This document shows positions 1 through 13,500 of a stretch of 64,000 nucleotides of DNA, piece by piece. The notes under the pieces are model-generated. The model saw only the letters and a program-made list of their open reading frames with translations, made no database searches and had not been told where the DNA came from. The DNA lies in the NCBI GenBank assembly GCA_029721515.1, contig CM056561.1, positions 17,661,635 to 17,725,634 of the forward strand, read 5' to 3'. A program made the translations under genes and the position numbers. Source of the DNA: Synanceia verrucosa. Its lineage: Eukaryota > Chordata > Actinopteri > Perciformes > Synanceiidae. Within the stretch, counting starts at the first letter, position 1; every line of letters starts with the position of its first letter.

Positions 1-103
1 TCCTGATGCAACCCTCACCCATTTTGGTAGCTGGGACTGGGAGGGAGTCGGCTTCCTCAGGCCGATGGCATGCGCAATCATCCACTGCGCTACCGGCCAG
101 GTC
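1..103 (-). repeat. tRNA-derived SINE fragment
   Basis: Read on the minus strand, the first hundred bases start with a tRNA-like 5' part. A box-A-like stretch (tagcgcagtgg) sits near 85-95, followed by a short tRNA-like body ending in a non-tRNA segment. It lies in an intron of pfkfb1 and is cut by the window edge, so its full length is unknown. It does not fold as an intact tRNA gene. The SINE family was not identified. Confidence 0.45.
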
Positions 104-146
104 TAATTGGTGAACTATTATTATACAATAATTGTCTCTTGTCCAG

Positions 147-1114
147 TCATATGAGGACCTTGTCCATCGTCTCGAGCCGGTGATCATGGAGCTGGAGAGG
201 CAGGAAAACGTTCTGGTCATCTGCCACCAAGCTGTGTTTCGTTGCTTGCTGGCCTACTTTCTAGACAAACCTGCAGGTACAGAAATCCAGCCAGGCTTGT
301 AAATGTTGTTTTGTCAACACCACAAGCACTCATATTAATCTTATTCCTCCCCTCTGAAGATGATCTGCCTTATCTAAGATGCCCCCTTCACACAGTGCTC
401 AAACTCACACCAATAGCTTATGGTAGGTAGTCAGTGCTTGAGTGAGTAACATACCCACGTCCCTGTAAATCTCTCCCTGACTGTCTGACTCTCTCCCCAA
501 TTTCAGGATGTAAAGTTGAGTCATTTTTTCTCAATGTTGAAGCAGTCAACACACACAGAGAGAAGCCAGTGGTAAGTTATATTCATAATCAATAAGAAGC
601 ACTGATGCTCAGATTTTTTGCTGCTGCAGCCTCACTCGGTCTGGTGTGACCAGCAGCTAATGGTGGCTAGTCTTAGTTTAGCTAAGTTAGCATGGTACAT
701 TTACTGACTTTGTGCCACTTGTGTATTCTTGTTAATCTTACACTGCAATTTAGCATGCCACATATTACCATGAAGACAAATTTAAAGCAAATGAAGGGAA
801 ATGCAATTTTCCATCATCCTGTAACTGCCACTTGTGGCCATAGTGGTCAATCCATACTTATTCTGTACTACAGAATAATCATGTTAGTACTCTGCAGCTA
901 ATATACAAAAATAAGTAACATTTATAACCACTTTATTCTAACATGAAATTAGATTAGATTAGATTTTTTTATTTATATATTCATTTCATTAAGTACAAGT
1001 ACCACAGTGGATCCATCCATCCATTTTGAGCCTGTCCCAGCTGTCTTAAGGTGAAAGGCAGGGTACACCCTGGATAAGTGACCAGTCCATTGCAGTCATT
1101 ACCACCGATTTAAA

Positions 1115-1188
<74 letters not shown>

Positions 1189-2789
1189 TCATGGAAAAAA
1201 TAATAGACCACCCTTGTTTTCTTCAATTTCTTGTTAATTTTAATGCCTGGCTCAACTAAAGGTACATTTGTTTGGACAATTATAATGATAACAACAAAAA
1301 TAGCTCATGAGAGTTTAATTTAAGAACTAAGGATTATTCATTTTCCATGGTTTTCTTGATAATAACCAAAATTACTTAAATTCTTACATCAATAGCTATG
1401 GCATTGTACCGCCAAAAACACTACTTTTAAGCATTCCATGTTTTCTTTTCTGTTTGCTTTAAACACATGATACACACAAGAGTTAATACTTGATTGCATA
1501 ACCATTGTTTTTGATGACTGCAGCCATGCGTCTTGGCATGCTCTCCACCAGCTTCTGACATTGTTCTGCTGTCACAGCAGCCCATTCCTGTTGGACAAAT
1601 TCAAACAAATTTTCTTTGTTTTTGGGCTTGTGGTTCTCCATTTTGAGTTTGATGATTTTCCACAGGTTTTCAATTGGATTAAGATCTGGTGATTGAGCAG
1701 GCCAAGGCATGGTGCGAATGTTGTGGTTCTCCATCCAGGCTTTAACTGACCTTGCCGTGTGGCAAGGGGCATTGTCTTGTTGGAAAATCCAGTCATTCGA
1801 GGCAGGAAAGAGTTTTCCAGCTGATGGAAGAAGACTGTTTTCAAGGGTAGTCCTGTACTTGACCTGGTTCATTCGGCCTTCACACAATTGCATTTGCCCT
1901 GTTCCACTCAGACTGAAACAACCCCAGATCATGACTGATCCACCCCCATGTTTTACTGTAGGGGCAAGACAGTCTGGGTTGTAAGCTTCTCCAGGCTTCC
2001 TCCTAACCAGTAAGTTGGCTGGAGTGGGCATCAATTCAAAATTGGATTCATCATTGAAGAGAACCTTAGCCCAATCATCAACAGTCCAATCCTTGTGGTC
2101 TCGAGCAAAGAGTAACCGGGCCTTCCTCTGCCTTTCATTGATGAAGGGCTTCTTGCGTGCTCTGTGTGACTTCAAACCAGCTTCAACAAGTCGGTTTCGA
2201 ACTGTCCTTTCCGAGCAAGTCACATTTCTCGACAGTGCCCACTCATTTTTAAGGTCCCTGGAGGTCTGACGACGATTCCTGACACAGGAACGGATGAGTG
2301 CACGGTCATCTCGTGGGGTAGAAAGACGTTTCCTGCCACGGCCAGGTAGCAATTTGGTAGTGCCATGTTCAGCTTGTTTTTTTGTTGTAATGAACGGCTG
2401 TCTTGGAGATCTTCAGTTTTTCGCTACCTGTCTCTCACTCATGCCAATTTCCAGCAGTGCCAAGATGGCTGCCTTTGTTGCTTCACATAATTCTTTTGTT
2501 TTAGGCATTATGTGAGAGCTGACAACTTCTGAGTTGTGCTACGGCTTGAATGTAAGCAGGAAACCACTCTAGGCCTTTGCATGTGCAGTGCTGCTTGTGA
2601 CATGAAATGGCCTCTTATATACCCTGGGAATCAATTAAGCTTAAGAATGTCAAATAGGACATAAAGTATTATGTGACCAGCTGCATTTTTTGTTGTGTTC
2701 ATTGTATTATACGTTTAGTGGTACCAGATATTAGAATGAACAAGAAATTGAAGAAAACAAGGGTGGTCTAATAATTTTTTCCATGACTG

Positions 2790-2820
<31 letters not shown>

Positions 2821-3100
2821 GTATACATATTCAACTGTGAGTGACTGCATTGTGGAAGACTCATACTTGACCATATCTTGCATGGAGTCTGGTTTGAATA
2901 TATGCTTTATTTAGGTCACTTTTCCAGGGTGAGCACACCATATACTAAAATCCTGCTTAGAATTAACATGCTGTATGAATTGTATGAAAGGCTTTAAAAT
3001 GGACAAATGGCTATTTGTGTTGTTGTTGTTGTTGTTGCAGAATGTTGATGTCAACAGAAACCCTGAGGAGGCTTTGCAGACTGTTCCTGACCACGTATAA
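147..3100 (+). CDS. pfkfb1: 6-phosphofructo-2-kinase/fructose-2,6-bisphosphatase 1, C-terminal exons (partial)
   Basis: Four 3' coding exons are visible: 147-276, 360-422, 507-571 and 3041-3100 (stop at 3098). They join in frame through GT-AG introns. The bifunctional cytosolic enzyme makes and degrades fructose-2,6-bisphosphate, which controls glycolysis against gluconeogenesis. These exons encode the end of the bisphosphatase domain, including VLVICHQAVFRCLLAYF, whose His is the conserved catalytic-site histidine of the family. Other vertebrates usually have Met where this copy has Phe after HQAV. The tail NVDVNRNPEEALQTVPDHV resembles the PFKFB1/PFKFB4 ending and not the longer phosphorylated PFKFB2/3 tails. 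Linkage to itih6 favours PFKFB1. The kinase domain lies left of the window. A candidate AATAAA is at 3630-3635. The last intron (572-3040) holds a Tc1-like transposon. Confidence 0.9.
1012..1105 (+). repeat. Fragment of dispersed fish SINE-like repeat (3' part)
   Basis: The stretch contains the tail section also seen in reverse near 59940-60010: 'cccagctgtctta..gtgaaaggcagggtacaccctgga'. It is preceded by the tccatccatccat motif that usually ends this repeat. It lies in the pfkfb1 last intron, just left of the TA microsatellite. It is a truncated copy with no coding potential. Confidence 0.6.
1113..1185. repeat. (TA)n microsatellite
   Basis: An almost pure AT dinucleotide run, about 70 bp long, with one 'gt' interruption. 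A shorter TA tract resumes at 2790 on the far side of the Tc1-like element, so the transposon landed inside this microsatellite. TA is the insertion target of the Tc1/mariner superfamily. Confidence 0.9.
1186..2789 (-). mobile_element. Tc1-like DNA transposon, 1.6 kb, with near-identical terminal inverted repeats
   Basis: The left end (1186-1237) starts cagtcatgg. The right end (2738-2789) is its reverse complement, with only one or two differences over about 52 bp. Both ends abut a TA dinucleotide, the target duplication of Tc1/mariner elements. The interior encodes one transposase on the minus strand, broken near its N-terminus. The near-identity of the ends suggests a fairly recent insertion. 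It sits in the last intron of pfkfb1, antisense to that gene. Confidence 0.93.
1483..2508 (-). pseudogene. Tc1-like DD34E transposase, frame disrupted
   Basis: The catalytic part (1483-2352, 289 codons) is open and carries the DDE triad: Asp in LFNDESNFE, Asp in FQQDNAPCHTA and Glu in DLNPIENLW. The second Asp and the Glu are separated by 34 residues, as in Tc1. The helix-turn-helix region precedes it (TSRDLKNEW.. ..TVRNRL). The natural ATG is probably at 2506-2508 (MPKTKELCEA). In that frame a stop appears after about 30 codons, at VAKN-stop near an A-run. The adjacent frame restores family-like sequence (LKISKTAVHY) until a second A-run. Two opposite single-base length changes in A-runs therefore explain the break. 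The copy should be non-autonomous unless translation starts downstream. Confidence 0.88.
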
Positions 3101-4555
3101 ATGCTGTTTTATGAGAAATTCAGGAGCACAGTCACATGAAACTGGACCTGTTGCTACTTCTTAGTGCCACTAAGTATTAGACATGCAGTCCAGTGAAAGG
3201 TCGACTGCATGAAAATGAATGACTAGATGGCAGAAATGGAGTTATGATAACTGCATGAGCACATCACTACAGAAGCATATGGACTCCTGCTGCCCTGAAT
3301 GAACAGGATGTAGCTGGTATAGGAGGTTCACTGTGAAATATCCTTCCGTATTATTTACTGTTTTTGTGAAATTGTCACATTGTTTACAAATGATTTAGTG
3401 ACAAACTCATAATACACTGTGTTTCTATGTTGAGGAAAACACTTGATGTAGGGAGGTTGTTGTTGCAACCCGCAAAAGATAATGTGTTAATATGATAATG
3501 TGTCTAATCTAATTATAAAGGTGGGAATCAGCACCATGGACAGCACCCAAACAAACAAAACATCTTCTCTAGATTTGGGACTGTTTATAATGTAGATAAA
3601 CTTAACATAGATTTGAATGAAATTATGTAAATAAAGTAAAAACCTCCAAAATCTTGCTCGGGGAAAAAAACCTCTCTACAAGTCCTGTCAGTGTGGGTTT
3701 GGCGGCTCTCTCCAGTGTTAACAGAGAAGTTAAAGGCATTGTTGGTAACATAATGTTGGTAACCATTAGACCTCACAATTAGACCTGTTAGAAATGAGAA
3801 ATTCACAGAGATAAGCAAAACTAAAATAAATATTTTGGACCCACCAACATTTTTGAAATTTTGAATAATTTTGAAATATTAAAAAAAAAAGATTCAGCAC
3901 CTTTCTAAATGTTTTTGGATGTGCTATTCCTTTAAAAGTATTATTTATAAAAATGGTCTCAATAAATTTAAATTTATCAAATTGATTTCAGTACTGTCCG
4001 ATTCAAGCAATAATAGAGCTCTCATGAAGGAATGAAAACTGGCACTTGAGAGAAATTTAAGGGATAAAGTTAGTCTGGAACATTTTGTAGGAGTAGTGCA
4101 ACAGGGGAGTGGAGGGTGGGAGTGTTTTGGTAGCGAGCAGAGGTTAATAATCCCTCATTTCTTGTGCACCTCGGTGGCAGCTGTCCGCGAAATTTCCCAG
4201 TGTGCGCGAACACAACCTGAGAGCTGCTTCCTTCACACGCAGCGGGACTCCAGCTACTTTCTGACTGAACTACACCTTTTTTTTCTTAATTTTCCACAAA
4301 ACCTGACGGATGTTTGACTCTTTATCATTTCATTGTCACCGCAGTGGAGCCGTTTTTAAACTCAGGAGGTGAGGGAAGGGGAAAGACTGCCTCTTACACT
4401 GAGTGTCTCTTGTAAAATGTGAGGTATGTGCGTGCACCGCGTCCTGCTGCACGAGCTGCCTCAGTCCCGCTGACAACCAACACGAGACCACTTCATCTTG
4501 GAGTCTAAAATAACATTGAATCATTATTATCATTATTATTGTTGTTATTGTGGAC
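3101..4555. other. Spacer between pfkfb1 and itih6
   Basis: This holds the probable pfkfb1 3' UTR up to a candidate polyadenylation signal at 3630-3635, then the promoter side of itih6. The 4130-4520 stretch is less AT-rich than its surroundings and probably includes itih6 exon-1 leader sequence. I see no other gene or clear repeat here. Short open frames in both strands look like chance. Confidence 0.5.
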
Positions 4556-7500
4556 ATGATGAATTTAAAGATCCAATGCGTTCTAGTGGTCTTTACTTTT
4601 TATGTGCAAGAGGGGTTTTCCATGGATTATCAAGCAAACCTGGGAGCAGATGTTCTTTTACAGGTATGCTTTCCTTTTATTTACCTTTTTCAGTTTTGTG
4701 CTACTTTCTGAAACACCCTCTCTCTGTTACACTGAATCAAGGCAGGATGACAGTATGCCAATAATAATAACATAACATAACACTGAGCTTTTTTGTATTT
4801 AATTAATAATACAAGAATAGCTGTAATCCTTCTGTCACAAATACTGTTTGTGAATCATTGGTCTGCTGTAAAACAAAGTGCATTTACATTTGCAGCTCCA
4901 ATACAGTGGCTTACTTAGCCAGAACATGTAATGTACTTTTTTTTCATACCCATTCTATGATTCCCTATAAAGGGTTTCCACTCTTAACCCTACTTGTTTA
5001 TGTTGAATTCCCAGCAATGGCCAGAGTATGTGGTAATGTATTGACACAGCAATGACTTGTGTGCAAAATTAACATTTGAGAGCAAACCGTGCAGCCCTCA
5101 GTGGCTCTGCGTACAGTGAAAGCTTTATTTCCAGTTCCACTTCCCCTCCATTCATGAATGGCTTTGATTCAGACTATTTTGACGCAAAATCTGGGCCCAA
5201 CCCTCACACAAGCAGATTGTGGAGATTACCTTAATAAGTAGACATTTTAAACAAATGATGCTACTATTAAGCAGCATTATGTACCATATCATAGCAATGT
5301 GGTGTTGGGCTTAATCTAAAAATTTTACAAAATTACTCTTGCACTTGATTGACTTAATTGTTTCTTTTCCAGAGAGTAAGACATCAAAGCAAACCAACCA
5401 AAGCAGTGGTAAGTTTGTGCAGTGGTAAGTTTGTGCCATTACTGTCAATTTCAATATTAATCTGATTGTTGCTCATCCTGTAAAACTATGACATTCTCAG
5501 TTTCCTGTATCGGTAGATACTTTTCACAGATCTTTGATTTGGAAATACTGGACAATTTGATTTCTTTACAGACACTTTTCCACATATGGATAGACAACTC
5601 AGACATCTGACACACCACACCAAAGTAAACCAGCCCTGGTTTAATCTTGAAAAAAATGAAAATTGAATGAATAAAGTTGGTTTGATGAGCTATCAGATAA
5701 ATACAGTGGAGTGAAAGATGCGATACCTCCCTGTGAAATGTTGTGGGGTAGAAGTGGAATATAACATAAAATTATAAAAAGTCCCTGAAAGCTACTTGAA
5801 AGCAGTACTTCCTTACATTCAACCACTGACACAAAATGACTTAAGAGATAAGGAGACAACCATCAGCACCCTTCAGGGGAACATCAGCATCTCAGTTTCC
5901 TTCAGTGTTAACTGTGAAGCAATCCCCTGCAAACGTACAGTAATACAGCCTGTATAGCACAAACCACAGCCTTCCTAAATACCTGTGAGCTGCAGGCCTG
6001 ATGTGGCTCTCTTCCTCCGGCCTCCTGTCGCCTCATCTTGCAGTATAATGTGGCCAGCATTGACCAGACTGGTCCCAGCAGGCGCCACTGTTGCCCGAGT
6101 CAAAATTATGTGTGAGGTTTATGATTTGTTTTCCCTAGACACCAGGGTAGGGCGATGGGTTTAAGTCATCATGCATGATTGTTTGTTATAGTCAGACCTG
6201 ATTGATGGTCTCCTTGATATGGTCTGTGAGGATGACGGTCAGACAGCCAGTGGTAGAATGTAGCTAATATATAAATACTATAGTCAAGCACAAATCAAAG
6301 GTACTTGTACTTGAGTACTTACACAAAGTACAAAGATTGTCCTGCAGATCACTTCAAATCACATCAGTGATGGAAGGTCACTATGTACTTTTACTCAAAT
6401 ACTGTATTCAAGTACAGTTTTGAGATACTTGTATGTCTTTTTTTCAGTTATATTCAACTTTATACTTCGACTTTACTACATCTCTGAGGTAAATAGTATA
6501 CTTATACTAAATATACTCCACTATATTTGTCCAACAGCTTTAGTAAACATTCCATTATGTATTGAGAACATTTTCCTATTCCTATGGGTAGGAAACTGGT
6601 TAAAACCCCTCTTGGATCAGCTGGAAAGTGTAACGTCTCAAAGCTGAAGGCAGGTCTGTTTCACTGGAAGTTTATTTTTTGGAGATACGAGGTTCACACA
6701 GGAATGCAAAGCTACACACATTGCTTTCGTTTAAACTACCCAACATTATATAAAAGAGTTAAAATGAGCACAACTGTAATCTACACAGTAAAATACGACA
6801 TATGCTTGAATGCAGCAGTTGCATTCAGTGGACCAGAATAGCGTGCCTTGACCCTCCCTGTAAAACAGTGCTGTGCTCCTGCCTTATGTTAGTCAGTCCT
6901 CAACTTCAGTGCTTTCTCCGTCATCCTCTTAAATGACTTGTACATGCATTTGTGATGTCATCAGCTGAAGGTGACAGACTACCATGTGAGGTGTTCGGTG
7001 GTGTCCCGCTACGCTGTTACCACTGTCCAAAGTTCAGTGTGGAACCAGCTCCCCATTACCAAGGAGGCTGCTTTTGAGGTCGACCTACCCTCCTCCGCTT
7101 TCATCTCCAACTTCACCATGTGAGTCACTCACAGTACACAACATTTCAATATCACTACTTCCTGTATTTCTTTATTAGTGCAGTGTTTTTCTTTACCTCT
7201 AATCTCTAACATCATGAAAGCCAGGAAATGCAACAAATTAATGTCTCATTAACTGTGTTTTGGTTTATGATTGCAAGTTATTCATTCTTGCCTGCAGAAA
7301 TAATCCTGATGCATGATGAGGGGTTGAAATAAAATAAAAGTAATAAACGTATTTAATGGATGGAATCCAGAAACTTTAGAGGAATTATGTCAGGGACTAC
7401 AATTCCGGTCCAATTTGATTATTTGAGGGTTTGGCTCACCGCTCTCCTTCAAAAATGCTAAATATAAACAAATCAAATAAGTCAACATTGCAGGCCAAAC

Positions 7501-10500
7501 ACCAAACCAAGAGCTGGATTTGGGAGCGGAAGCAGGTCAGGAGGAGGGGGAACCCGAGGGCAGATGAATACCGGGCTTTGTGGATGCAAGTCAGAAAGTT
7601 AATAGAGAAAATGACAGGAGTGTGCCCAGTCCCCCTTTTCTCCCCCGCACAGTTTACTGAGGCAGCCTGCCAGTTTAGATACGCTACACACACTCTTACA
7701 TCTACTGTATGTAGGCATGCCTACATGAAGTTAGATAGTATGTGTGAGTCTGGAACTTTTGCACAGTGTTTTTTTAACAACCATAATCCTTCACGTCTGT
7801 CTGTCTTTCACAGACATGTATTTTCACACCCAGAACCTATAGAGCAGTGTGCACATCACCAAATACCCCAGAGGAAAAATAAAACCATAGCAAATGTGTG
7901 TCCTTTGGCATTTCTGTGTCTGAAACTAAGAACTCTGTGTTCTATGCATGGGTCACTGATGTACTGCCATTCCTTTACCCCCTCTCAGCCAGCCACATAT
8001 ATAAATACTCCATTTTCCACTCTTACCATTCTGCTCTGTTTCGCAAACAAGACCCTCTTCAAGGCTGTGGGTTTATTTTAGTTAGCTTTTGATGTTTGTT
8101 TTTTTTCTCTTTGGATGTATTCGTTCAAAGGAATTGACCTTAATTTAGCACCTCGTCATGTGACATCAGTGGCGAGCGAAGTCTAGGAAGTGCACTGTGT
8201 GAGCTTGGACGCAGCTTTTTAAGCAGTGGTTTTAGTTGGGATTTTGCCGGGTACAGTGCACACGCCGGCATCAACATCGGCCTGCAAGATCTCTCTTCAT
8301 TAATGCTGTTTTTAAAGGGAAATCACTCTTTTCCACTCGCCCTGTTTATGACCTCTGACTCCCCTTCACACTGCATGAACTCCACACATAAACAAGCTGA
8401 ATGCATGTTTGTAAAGTGGCTTTATGATCGCTCTGGAAAATACTAGGATCATAAGTACATCACAGTCAATCAGCAGCTCAATGTGTGCCAGGCGTGTTTC
8501 TGACTGAAATATAATCTGCCTACTGTGGGTCACACAGAGAGCTATTTCTTCTTCCTCTTTCTTCTATCCCATCAGCACCTCCAATGGCAAGATGTACGTG
8601 GCCCAGGTGAAGGAAAGAGCTGCTGCCAGGAAGATCTACGATGCTGCTAAGAAGCAAGGGAAAACAGCTGGGCTTGTCGCTACAAAGTCAGACCCAATTA
8701 TGTTCTTTTTTAGTTTTTCTTCCACAAAATGAAACTGTTGAATGTGAATCAGTTTCATTTTACACATTTTAAGAGGACATCCAATCCACCATCCACCATC
8801 CCTTTTATTGTGTTCCAGAGAGAGGGAGATTGAAAAGTTTCGTGTGGCAGTGAGCGTGCCGCCAGGAGCCCGGGTGTCCTTCTTCCTGTCCCATGAGGAG
8901 CTGTTGACTCGTCGGCTCGGCCGCTACGAGCTCAGTTTGGGTCTGAGGCCGGGGCAGCTGGTACAGAACCTCACGTTGGACGTCAGTATAATGGAGCGGT
9001 CGGGCATCAGTTTCATCAAAGCCTTTCCTCTCAGGACAAGTCGGCTGCTCTCCAACGCAGCTCAAGGTGAAATAGGAGTTATATTACCCATCAAAATGTG
9101 TTAACTGTGATAAACAACTTTCAGAGAAGAGCAACATGTAGTGCTCCTACACTGCCTTGTACCCACCATCAGGTATTTAAGCAGGAAGTGTAAAAGCTTT
9201 CAAAATCTAAAATGAATAACAATTTCTTGATTAACATTTGAAGAAATAGTTTGACATTTTGGAAAATAAACTTTTGCACTTTTGTTGTGTTTGATGAAAA
9301 GACTGATACCAGAAAAACACTGCTCCCAGCCAGAAATACCTCATCCCATAAATTCCCATGTAAAACTACAACTTGTTCATCGCTCATTTCTGCACTTCTT
9401 AATTTTTTTAACAATCGAAATATAATATTAGGGTTGCTTTATGGGTGTTGGTCAGTGATTTGAAAAGAGCCACGCTAGTTTTCCCCTTTTTGCAGTCATT
9501 ATGCTAAGCTAAGTCATTTACTGTACAAACTTGGGAGTGATATGGAACTTCTCATCTAACTTTCACCAAATAAGCAACATTTCCCAACATAGCAAACTGC
9601 CTGTTTTAATGGAAATGGTGTAGATGATTAATTTACTTCATGAATTCAAGCATGTCCTACTTCCCTACAGCTGATGCAGAGGCCCCTGCCTCCACTCAAG
9701 TTGAGCAGAGCACTTGCTGTGCTCAAGTTCGCTACACTCCCACTCTAAAGCAGCAGAACAGCATCTCCCCCAAAGGTCTCAACGCAGACTTCATCATCCA
9801 GTATGATGTGGACCTCAGAGACCTCATGGGTGAAATCCAGGTCAGGAGTGACTTTTCCTATCTGGTTTGTCACATAAAGACACAGTTTGTCACAGGACAG
9901 AAATGTGCTTTGGTACCAGTTTAGGTCACCTTCTATCTCTTATTTTCTCTCAGGTGTATGACGGCTACTTTGTGCATTATTTTGCACCCAGAGGACTTCC
10001 TGTGGTTCCCAAGGATGTTATATTTGTCATTGATGTCAGCGGTTCAATGATAGGAACTAAGATAAAACAGGTAAAGTGGACAAACCTCATGGACTCCATG
10101 TAGCTACAACCCTAAGATGACATAACTTGCTAAAATCTAACAATATTCTGCAAATATAAATGTGGAATTTCTGCCAATAATTCAAAGCATTTCTGCCAGT
10201 AGACCAAGCAGGCCATGAGCACAATTCTTGGGGACCTTAGAGAGGGAGACCACTTCAATATCATCACCTTCTCAGACAAGGTTCACACCTGGAAGAAAGG
10301 GCGAACAGTCCGGGCGACTCGGCAGAATGTACGAGACGCAAAAGACTTTGTGAAGAGTATTATCGCAGAAGGATGTGAGTTGAAAATGTGACCCTGTTTG
10401 ATCTGTGGCATTGCATCCAACTTTCTTATTGTTTGTTCTCTTGCTCCAAACACTTATTGTTTCATTCTTCTGTATCAGGGACCAACATCAATGCAGCTTT

Positions 10501-13500
10501 GCTTTCAGCTGCCCAGCTCATCAACCCTCCGTCCTCTGCCACTTCCAGCCACCTCTCATCCCATCGCGTCCCTCTGGTAATTTTCCTCACTGATGGGGAA
10601 GCTACCATTGGAGTGACAGCTGGTGACGCCATCCTTAACAATGCCAAGAAAGCTTTGGGCTCCTCCTCTCTGTTTGGCCTTGCCTTTGGAGATGACGCAG
10701 ACTTCCTCCTCCTGAAACGCCTGGCTCTGGACAACCGAGGCGTAGCGAGGATGGTGTATGAGGATGTGGACGCAGCCTTGCAGCTGAAGGGCTTCTATGA
10801 TGAAGTAGCCAGCCCTTTGTTATCGGACATCCAGCTGTCATACCTGGACGATCAAGCATTCGACATCACCCGTGCCCTGTTCCCAAATTACTTCCAAGGC
10901 TCAGAGTTGGTGGTGGCTGGCAGGGTCAAGCCGGGGGTGAAGGATTTAAAGGTGTCATTGGCCGCCACTGATTCAAAGCAGCGTGTCAAGTTGGAGAATG
11001 ATGTGTTGATTTCCAATGCACAGGGAAATGAGAGTGGAGATTTACTCAATTGCTCAGCAGGCTTGGAAGGAATCTCCAGCTTTGTGCACCGTCTCTGGGC
11101 TTATTTCACCATCAAAGAGCTACTACTCGCCAAACTGAACACTACCGATCCTGCCATGCAAAGGTTACTGACAGATAAGGCCACCAACCTATCACTCAAA
11201 TATAACTTTGTAACACCAGTCACTTCGTTAGTCGTGGTTAAGCCAGACACTGATGAGGCAGCTCAAACTCCAACTACCATGAAACCCACCTCCGGAGCCT
11301 CTATAACCACGACGGCAACGACTACTACCACAACAAAAATCTCAGCTGTTAAGAAACTCAGCTCACCTTCTAACTCCAGGTATAACAAAGCAAAACCAGT
11401 CCCTCCTCAGCCACCTCCAAAACAAACCAAAAAAAGCTCATCACCAACTTCCACAGCAAAAACCAAGAAAACCACAACGACCTTAAGTCCGAGCTCTGTC
11501 AGAACTTCCCCGGCACCATTCTCTGGTAAAAAGCCCACTCCTTCCCAAAATGAATCCAAAACGGACTCTCCTCCACCTGCTGCTGGTAAAATACCCACCT
11601 CTGTGCTTAATGCTCTAAAAACAGCACCACCTCCTGCTCCAGGAAAAGTCTTCACCCTGCAGCCCAACGTCTTGAAGGCAACCACTCCCTCTACAACCGT
11701 CTCAATGTTGACATTGACCAGCACCAGCTCAGTTAGAACCGAACCTTTGCCCCTGCCCGGGAAACCCCTTACCTCTCAGCCCGGCACGGTGAGGACGGCC
11801 TTGCTTCCTGTCAAAGTGACTGTGCCCTCCCCTGAGCCTGAAAACAGCACCACATCTGCTCCAGATGACCCCGAAATCACCAGTGTACCACCAGAGCTAT
11901 CATTTCCGCTCGCCTCTCCCACGATGGCGCTGGCTCCAACTGTGGATGACAACAACACCGATCTGAGCATCGCCACCTTTGTGTCAGCCACCTTTGTGCC
12001 AATGCCCGGTGTGACTGATGGGCCACGACTGTGGGAGGCAGCGGGTCTTCTTGGTAGGTTGCACTCTATTTTGTGTGTCTAATGTACAGTCATCACGCAA
12101 GTTATTATCAAGCTGAACAGCCAGTGTGCAGGCTTTTGAATATCTGTTCCTAACTGAATGTTCTTCATCTCTCCACTAGATGTCTCCACTTTCATTCAGA
12201 GGAAAGGTGAAACTGAATTTTGTCTTTTTTCCATTGCAGTGACTTGTCCTGATTTTTTAGTTATAATTCAGACATACCTTTACATCTGTTTAATTATCAT
12301 AATGCCATGATAATGAGCTATATGACAGCATTGGAACTGAATATAAAAGTATTGTACATATACTCTGTCTCTTACAGATATTGACCTTGTGAAAGGTGAG
12401 TGTCACAAAATTGTGTAAGATCAAAATTCCTTGGTGAGAATCACATGTCCTGAAATTAATTCTCACTGCTTGCCTTGCCTCCATTTTACAGACTATGATG
12501 CAACCTATGATTACGACTATGATCTCAACTATGATGCATGTAAGTTTCAAACTCTCATTCGAGCTGATTCTATACTGCCGATGCTTTTCGAGCCTTGACA
12601 ATACATGTTTTCTGATTTATATCCAGGGGATGATACTGCAGACACAGGATCATTTGGTAAGTATTTACTGGGTGTTATTAGCAGATGCATGTCTTCAATA
12701 ATGTCATCTATTGTAGAGACACTGCTTACAACATCTGTGTAGTCCTGTCATTGGTTTGGGTCAGTGTTTTGGGACTGAGGAAGACTCTCCCTTAGTTGAC
12801 TGTCTTGTGCTTTTAGATGCTACTCCATCCAGACTGAGCACCATCCGGGTCTTCTCCTCATCAGGTAAAGAATGTAACTGTTTTATGCTATTAATTACAC
12901 GTCAAAATTGAACTTTTTTGTATTTCTACTCAAATGTTGTCTGTTTTAGTTGATGGAGATCCTCATTTTGTGGTCCGGCTGCCAAAGCTGCATCAGAACT
13001 TGTGTTTTACAGTAGACGGCCGAGCTAATGACGTTCTCAGACTGTTAGAGGACCCAGAGAGAGGTATGCTTAGAAATTATATTCCTCCTTAAGTGCACAA
13101 ATATACCTTGTATAAGTCAAACATCAACTAATGATAATACACAGCGTTGACTATTTAAGTGTATTACTAAATGTGGGTTCTCTTTCTCTACCAGGGATCA
13201 TTGTCGATGGCCACCTAATGGGAGCACCCAGCAAGCACGGTGCAGAAGACCGCCCACGAACCTACTTTGACCGGCTCACCATTTCCTCAGCCACAGGGGG
13301 CTCTGGTGACATCATGATCACCCTCTCACTGGACGCTGTAGCGGTGGAAGGGGAAGGGCGGGATACTCTTCCCATCGATCAGGAGGCGGCGGTAACGAGG
13401 CAGGGTGTGACGGTCGCTGTGGACAGACATCGCAGCTGCTGGATTGAGCTGGACAAGGAAGTGCGTTTCCTGGTCATGTTTCACCACTATAAGCACCCCA

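Noticed and set aside
1709..2515. Plus-strand open frames of 73-91 codons within the Tc1-like element
   Set aside because: They are antisense shadows of the transposase on the minus strand.
7431..8081. Open frame of 216 codons on the plus strand in itih6 intron 3
   Set aside because: The translation matches no family I know, has ordinary low-complexity composition and lies wholly within an intron between two well-supported VIT exons. A frame of this length can arise by chance over 64 kb.
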